NCBI GenBank assembly: GCA_030613445.1
Contig: JAUWLY010000153.1
Coordinates: 1 to 6,909 of the forward strand
DNA: 6,909 nt
Reading direction: 5' to 3'
Source of the DNA: Candidatus Stahliibacteriota bacterium
GTDB taxonomy: Bacteria; Hydrothermota; Tepidihabitantia; SM23-42
The position numbers were made by a program, and so were the translations under genes. Each line of letters begins with the position of its first letter. The stretch's first letter is position 1. The notes under the pieces are model-generated. The model was given only the letters and a program-made list of their open reading frames with translations, searched no databases and was not told where the DNA came from. Below are positions 5,715-6,909 of the stretch, piece by piece.

Positions 5715-5735
5715 ACAAGGGGGTGTCCCCCTTGT
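5715..5735. repeat. 9-bp perfect hairpin abutting the tRNA-Arg 5' end
   Basis: ACAAGGGGG (5715-5723), loop TGT and CCCCCTTGT (5727-5735) form a G/C-rich hairpin ending one base before tRNA nucleotide 1. It is absent before the other tRNA 5' half at 3687. No U-tract follows, so it is not a classic terminator. It could guide 5' processing or mark the right end of the inserted DNA. Confidence 0.75.
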
Positions 5736-5809
5736 GCGCCTGTAGCTCAACCGGATAGAGCGACGGACTTCGAATCCGTAGGTTGGGGGTTCAATTCCCT
5801 CCAGGCGCG
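5736..5809 (+). tRNA. tRNA-Arg, anticodon TCG
   Basis: A complete 74-nt cloverleaf. The acceptor stem GCGCCTG pairs with CAGGCGC, followed by discriminator G (5809). The D arm is GCTC/GAGC with loop AACCGGATA. The anticodon stem ACGGA/TCCGT carries loop CTTCGAA, giving anticodon TCG for CGA/CGN arginine codons. The variable loop is AGGTT, and the T arm is GGGGG/CCCTC (one G-T pair) with loop TTCAATT. CCA is not encoded. I see no good promoter within 100 bp upstream (a weak TTGATG at 5687-5692 is the best), in contrast to the consensus promoter before the truncated copy at 3687. Confidence 0.95.
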
Positions 5810-5813
5810 TGCC

Positions 5814-5848
5814 AATTCTGTTAACATCTCTGATGTTATTACAGAATT
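5814..5848. repeat. 15-bp hairpin with 2-nt bulge just after tRNA-Arg
   Basis: AATTCTGT (5814-5821) plus TAACATC (5822-5828) pair with GATGTTA (5832-5838) and ACAGAATT (5841-5848); TT is bulged and the loop is TCT. It begins 4 nt after the tRNA. A 3'-end function for the tRNA transcript is possible, but there is no U-tract, and its right arm runs straight into the first unit of the next repeat array. Confidence 0.6.
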
Positions 5849-5983
5849 GAGCATCTCGAACTCGTAAATGCGAGTGAGAGATTCCTTATTTGGTTGAGAA
5901 ATTATATGTCCCGAGCAAAAGCGAGGGATACAAAATGTATAATTTGACCGCGAAATTCAGCATCCCGAACAAACGTGAGGGAT
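5845..5983. repeat. Three stem / tandem-GA / stem hairpin units at 54-55 nt spacing
   Basis: Units begin with AATT at 5845, 5900 and 5954. Unit 1: ATCTC-GA-ACTCG (5853-5864), loop TAAATG, CGAGT-GA-GAGAT (5871-5882). Unit 2: TCCC-GA-GC, loop AAAA, GC-GA-GGGA (5909-5928), enclosed by AATTATA (5900-5906)/TATAATT (5938-5944). Unit 3: ATCCC-GA-AC, loop AAAC, GT-GA-GGGAT (5962-5983). All keep opposed GA/GA inside a paired stem while the pairs themselves change in a compensatory way. A fourth, half copy (AATTGAGCATCCCGA, 6164-6178) occurs downstream. Confidence 0.7.
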
Positions 5984-6051
5984 TATGATTGATCATTTTC
6001 ACCCTCACCCCTCCCTCATCCTTCAAGGGAGATGGAAGAAAAAGAGAAACT

Positions 6052-6112
6052 CCAAATTTTAATTTGGTAGTAAAAATCAGCGTACTGACGTTTCGAAGAA
6101 ACGTCAGTGCTG
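6052..6112. repeat. Two adjacent hairpins, one with 11 perfect bp and a GAA triloop
   Basis: CCAAATT (6052-6058)/AATTTGG (6061-6067) is a 7-bp AT-rich stem. Next, ACTGACGTTTC (6084-6094), loop GAA and GAAACGTCAGT (6098-6108) make a perfect 11-bp stem. This is extended by CAGC (6078-6081)/GCTG (6109-6112) across a GT bulge. It is not next to any gene end and looks like a dispersed repeat. A CCCTCACCCCTCCCTC-type low-complexity stretch (6002-6017) precedes it. Confidence 0.6.
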
Positions 6113-6133
6113 CGGTTTAAAATACCTAAAAAT

Positions 6134-6180
6134 ATTTGAGATTGCTTCGCAATGACTTTGTAAAATTGAGCATCCCGAAT
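6134..6180. repeat. Dispersed repeat: ATTTGAGATTGC-TTC-GCAATGAC and half unit of the GA array
   Basis: ATTGC-TTC-GCAAT (6141-6153) is a compact hairpin preceded by ATTTGAGAT (6134-6142), shared with 3511-3519. It is followed by AATTGAGCATCCCGA (6164-6178), the left half of the 5845-5983 unit without a matching right half. Short repeats of this kind are common in intergenic DNA of several candidate phyla, by general recollection. Confidence 0.5.
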
Positions 6181-6264
6181 CCGCCATGATGTTTCGCGAA
6201 GGGGAATTCAAAATTCTTTATTATTATTTTCTCTCGTACTCTATTAAATAATTAAACAATTAGT

Positions 6265-6286
6265 TATTTAGCCAATTGGCTAAATA
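6265..6286. promoter_or_regulatory. 22-bp perfect palindrome (TATTTAGCCAA / TTGGCTAAATA)
   Basis: The two 11-bp halves are exact reverse complements with no spacer, centred at 6275/6276. This suits binding of a protein dimer better than an RNA hairpin with a loop. It lies about 70 nt downstream of the RND gene stop, with no promoter beside it, so an operator role for a local gene is unsupported. Confidence 0.55.
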
Positions 6287-6303
6287 CAAAAGTTCGGAAG
6301 ATC

Positions 6304-6334
6304 AACCCCGCACTTTCAGCAAAAGTGCGGGGTT
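6304..6334 (-). terminator. 13-bp stem-loop after the RND gene, probable terminator
   Basis: AACCCCGCACTTT (6304-6316) pairs perfectly with AAAGTGCGGGGTT (6322-6334) around a 5-nt loop. On the minus strand it lies 23 nt beyond the RND stop codon (6360-6358). The bases after the stem on that strand (GATCTTCC) are only weakly T-rich, so termination may be inefficient or the hairpin may stabilise the mRNA 3' end. Confidence 0.65.
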
Positions 6335-6357
6335 AATCAGTTAGTCTAAACAAAGTA

Positions 6358-6909
6358 TTACATACCTTGAATTACAGAACTTTTAGCCTTTCTTTCTCTT
6401 CTCTGTTCGAGTATTGTATATAGCACTGGAATGAAGACAAGGGTAAGAAATGTCGAAAGCAAGAGTCCACCGATTACTGAACGTGCTAATGGCGCGCGAA
6501 ATTCATTACCAGCGCCAATTGCTAATGCCATTGGTATAAGACCACCACTTGTAGTAAATGCAGTCATTAGAATAGGCCGTAAACGTACCTTGCCTGCCTC
6601 AATCGCTGCTTCCAAAACTGGTAATCCCTGCTGCCTGCGCATTTGATTTGCATAGGTTATGTACACAATGGCATTGTTTACTACAATACCACCAAGGAGT
6701 AATACACCTAAAAGACTCTGCAGGTTTATGGTCGTACTGGTAAAAAATAGCATCCACAACACGCCAATTATAGCAAGGGGAATTGTAAACATTATAATGA
6801 AAGGTTCTCTAAACGACTCAAATTGTCCAACCATAATCATGTAGACCAAAGCAAAGGCAAGCATAATCACGTACCCGAAATCACGGAATGTTGATTGCAT
6901 CTGTTCAAA
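6358..6909 (-). CDS. RND-family efflux transporter (AcrB-like), C-terminal part, open at right edge
   Basis: The frame runs from the right edge (first codons F-E-Q) to TAA at 6360-6358, giving 183 residues of a protein normally about 1,000-1,050 long. The ATG at 6900 is internal, not a start. The segment covers the last five membrane helices (TM8-TM12 by comparison with AcrB): YVIMLAFALVYMIMV, then FIIMFTIPLAIIGVLWMLFF, then a helix with VVNNAIVYITYA. Next come the family signature RLRPILMTAFTTSGGLIPMA and finally GGLLLSTFLTLVFIPVLYTIL. The cytoplasmic loop with EAAIEAG-x-VRLRPI is diagnostic. Such pumps use the proton gradient and work with a periplasmic adaptor and outer-membrane channel; the partners would lie outside the window. 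The drug/HAE type is more likely than the metal type, but the substrate is unknown. A stem-loop at 6304-6334 follows. Confidence 0.95.
   Translation of the reverse strand, partial: FEQMQSTFRDFGYVIMLAFALVYMIMVGQFESFREPFIIMFTIPLAIIGVLWMLFFTSTTINLQSLLGVLLLGGIVVNNAIVYITYANQMRRQQGLPVLEAAIEAGKVRLRPILMTAFTTSGGLIPMALAIGAGNEFRAPLARSVIGGLLLSTFLTLVFIPVLYTILEQRRERKAKSSVIQGM

Larger units (their letters stand above)
3687..5771. mobile_element. Candidate small island inserted in the anticodon loop of tRNA-Arg(TCG)
   Basis: A 36-nt perfect direct repeat covers the tRNA 5' end through the anticodon. It bounds the segment at 3687-3722 and 5736-5771, 2,049 bp apart. The left copy has a tRNA-type promoter upstream but no 3' half behind it. 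The right copy continues into a complete tRNA. The simplest reading is that DNA entered at the anticodon loop and brought a replacement 5' half, the mirror image of the usual case in which elements restore the 3' half. Cargo is one AAA_14/DUF4143 ATPase gene plus structured non-coding repeats. No integrase or transposase is visible, so it would be non-autonomous or decayed. A recombination-generated partial duplication is the main alternative. Confidence 0.5.

Noticed and set aside
5401..5735. Group II intron or known riboswitch before the tRNA
   Set aside because: GTGCGCC resembles an intron start only because it is the tRNA 5' end; no domain V, reverse transcriptase or recognised aptamer consensus, and no protein gene directly downstream.
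5845..5983. CRISPR array, because of the regular 54-55 nt spacing
   Set aside because: The units are not identical, the shared part covers most of the period so there are no unique spacers, and there are no cas genes.
6358..6900. Taking the ATG at 6900 as the start of a short 180-residue membrane protein
   Set aside because: The frame continues upstream to the window edge and the sequence begins at TM8 of an RND transporter, so this is an internal methionine.

Overview
The window looks like chromosomal DNA of an uncultured, AT-leaning bacterium with a Gram-negative-type envelope. An RND efflux pump and two exported proteins are present, and one exported protein ends in a FlgD-Ig-like/'NPFN' sorting domain. 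That combination is typical of FCB-group and related candidate phyla (WOR-3/Stahlbacteria, Cloacimonadota, KSB1-like lineages). The phylum is an inference. Genes are sparse, with intergenic gaps of about 300-650 bp crowded with hairpin-forming repeats.

Layout. (1) 1-812, minus: the N-terminal part of an exported Asp-box (BNR/sialidase-fold) protein, open at the left edge. (2) 1130-1432, minus: a small glycine-rich RRM RNA-binding protein with a GTG start. (3) 1748-3367, plus: a complete exported beta-propeller-like protein with a C-terminal sorting domain. (4) 3368-4021: a repeat-rich gap holding a sigma70-type promoter followed by an orphan 36-nt 5' half of tRNA-Arg. (5) 4022-5290, plus: an AAA_14/DUF4143 ATPase with palindromic operator-like sites and an apparently leaderless start. 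(6) 5291-5735: no gene, but two diverged 102-nt repeats, a heptamer/hairpin block and a 9-bp hairpin that touches the next gene. (7) 5736-5809: intact tRNA-Arg(TCG). (8) 5810-6357: no gene; dispersed hairpins, including three units spaced 54-55 nt that share a stem / tandem-GA / stem plan with compensatory changes. (9) 6358-6909, minus: the C-terminal end of an RND transporter, open at the right edge, followed by a strong stem-loop.

The most interesting architecture is 3687-5771. A tRNA-Arg gene appears to have been cut in its anticodon loop by about 2 kb of DNA carrying the ATPase. The old promoter and 5' half are stranded on the left, and an identical replacement 5' half rebuilds the tRNA on the right. 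No integrase is visible, so this would be a small non-autonomous island or a relic. The ATPase also lacks the strong Shine-Dalgarno seen at the three other visible gene starts, which fits foreign origin.

Promoters are unusually canonical. All five assigned here have a perfect TTGACA -35 with a TATAAT or TATACT -10 at 16-17 bp. The genes do not form one pathway: two are envelope/secretion proteins, one is an efflux pump, one a housekeeping RNA-binding protein, and one an accessory ATPase.
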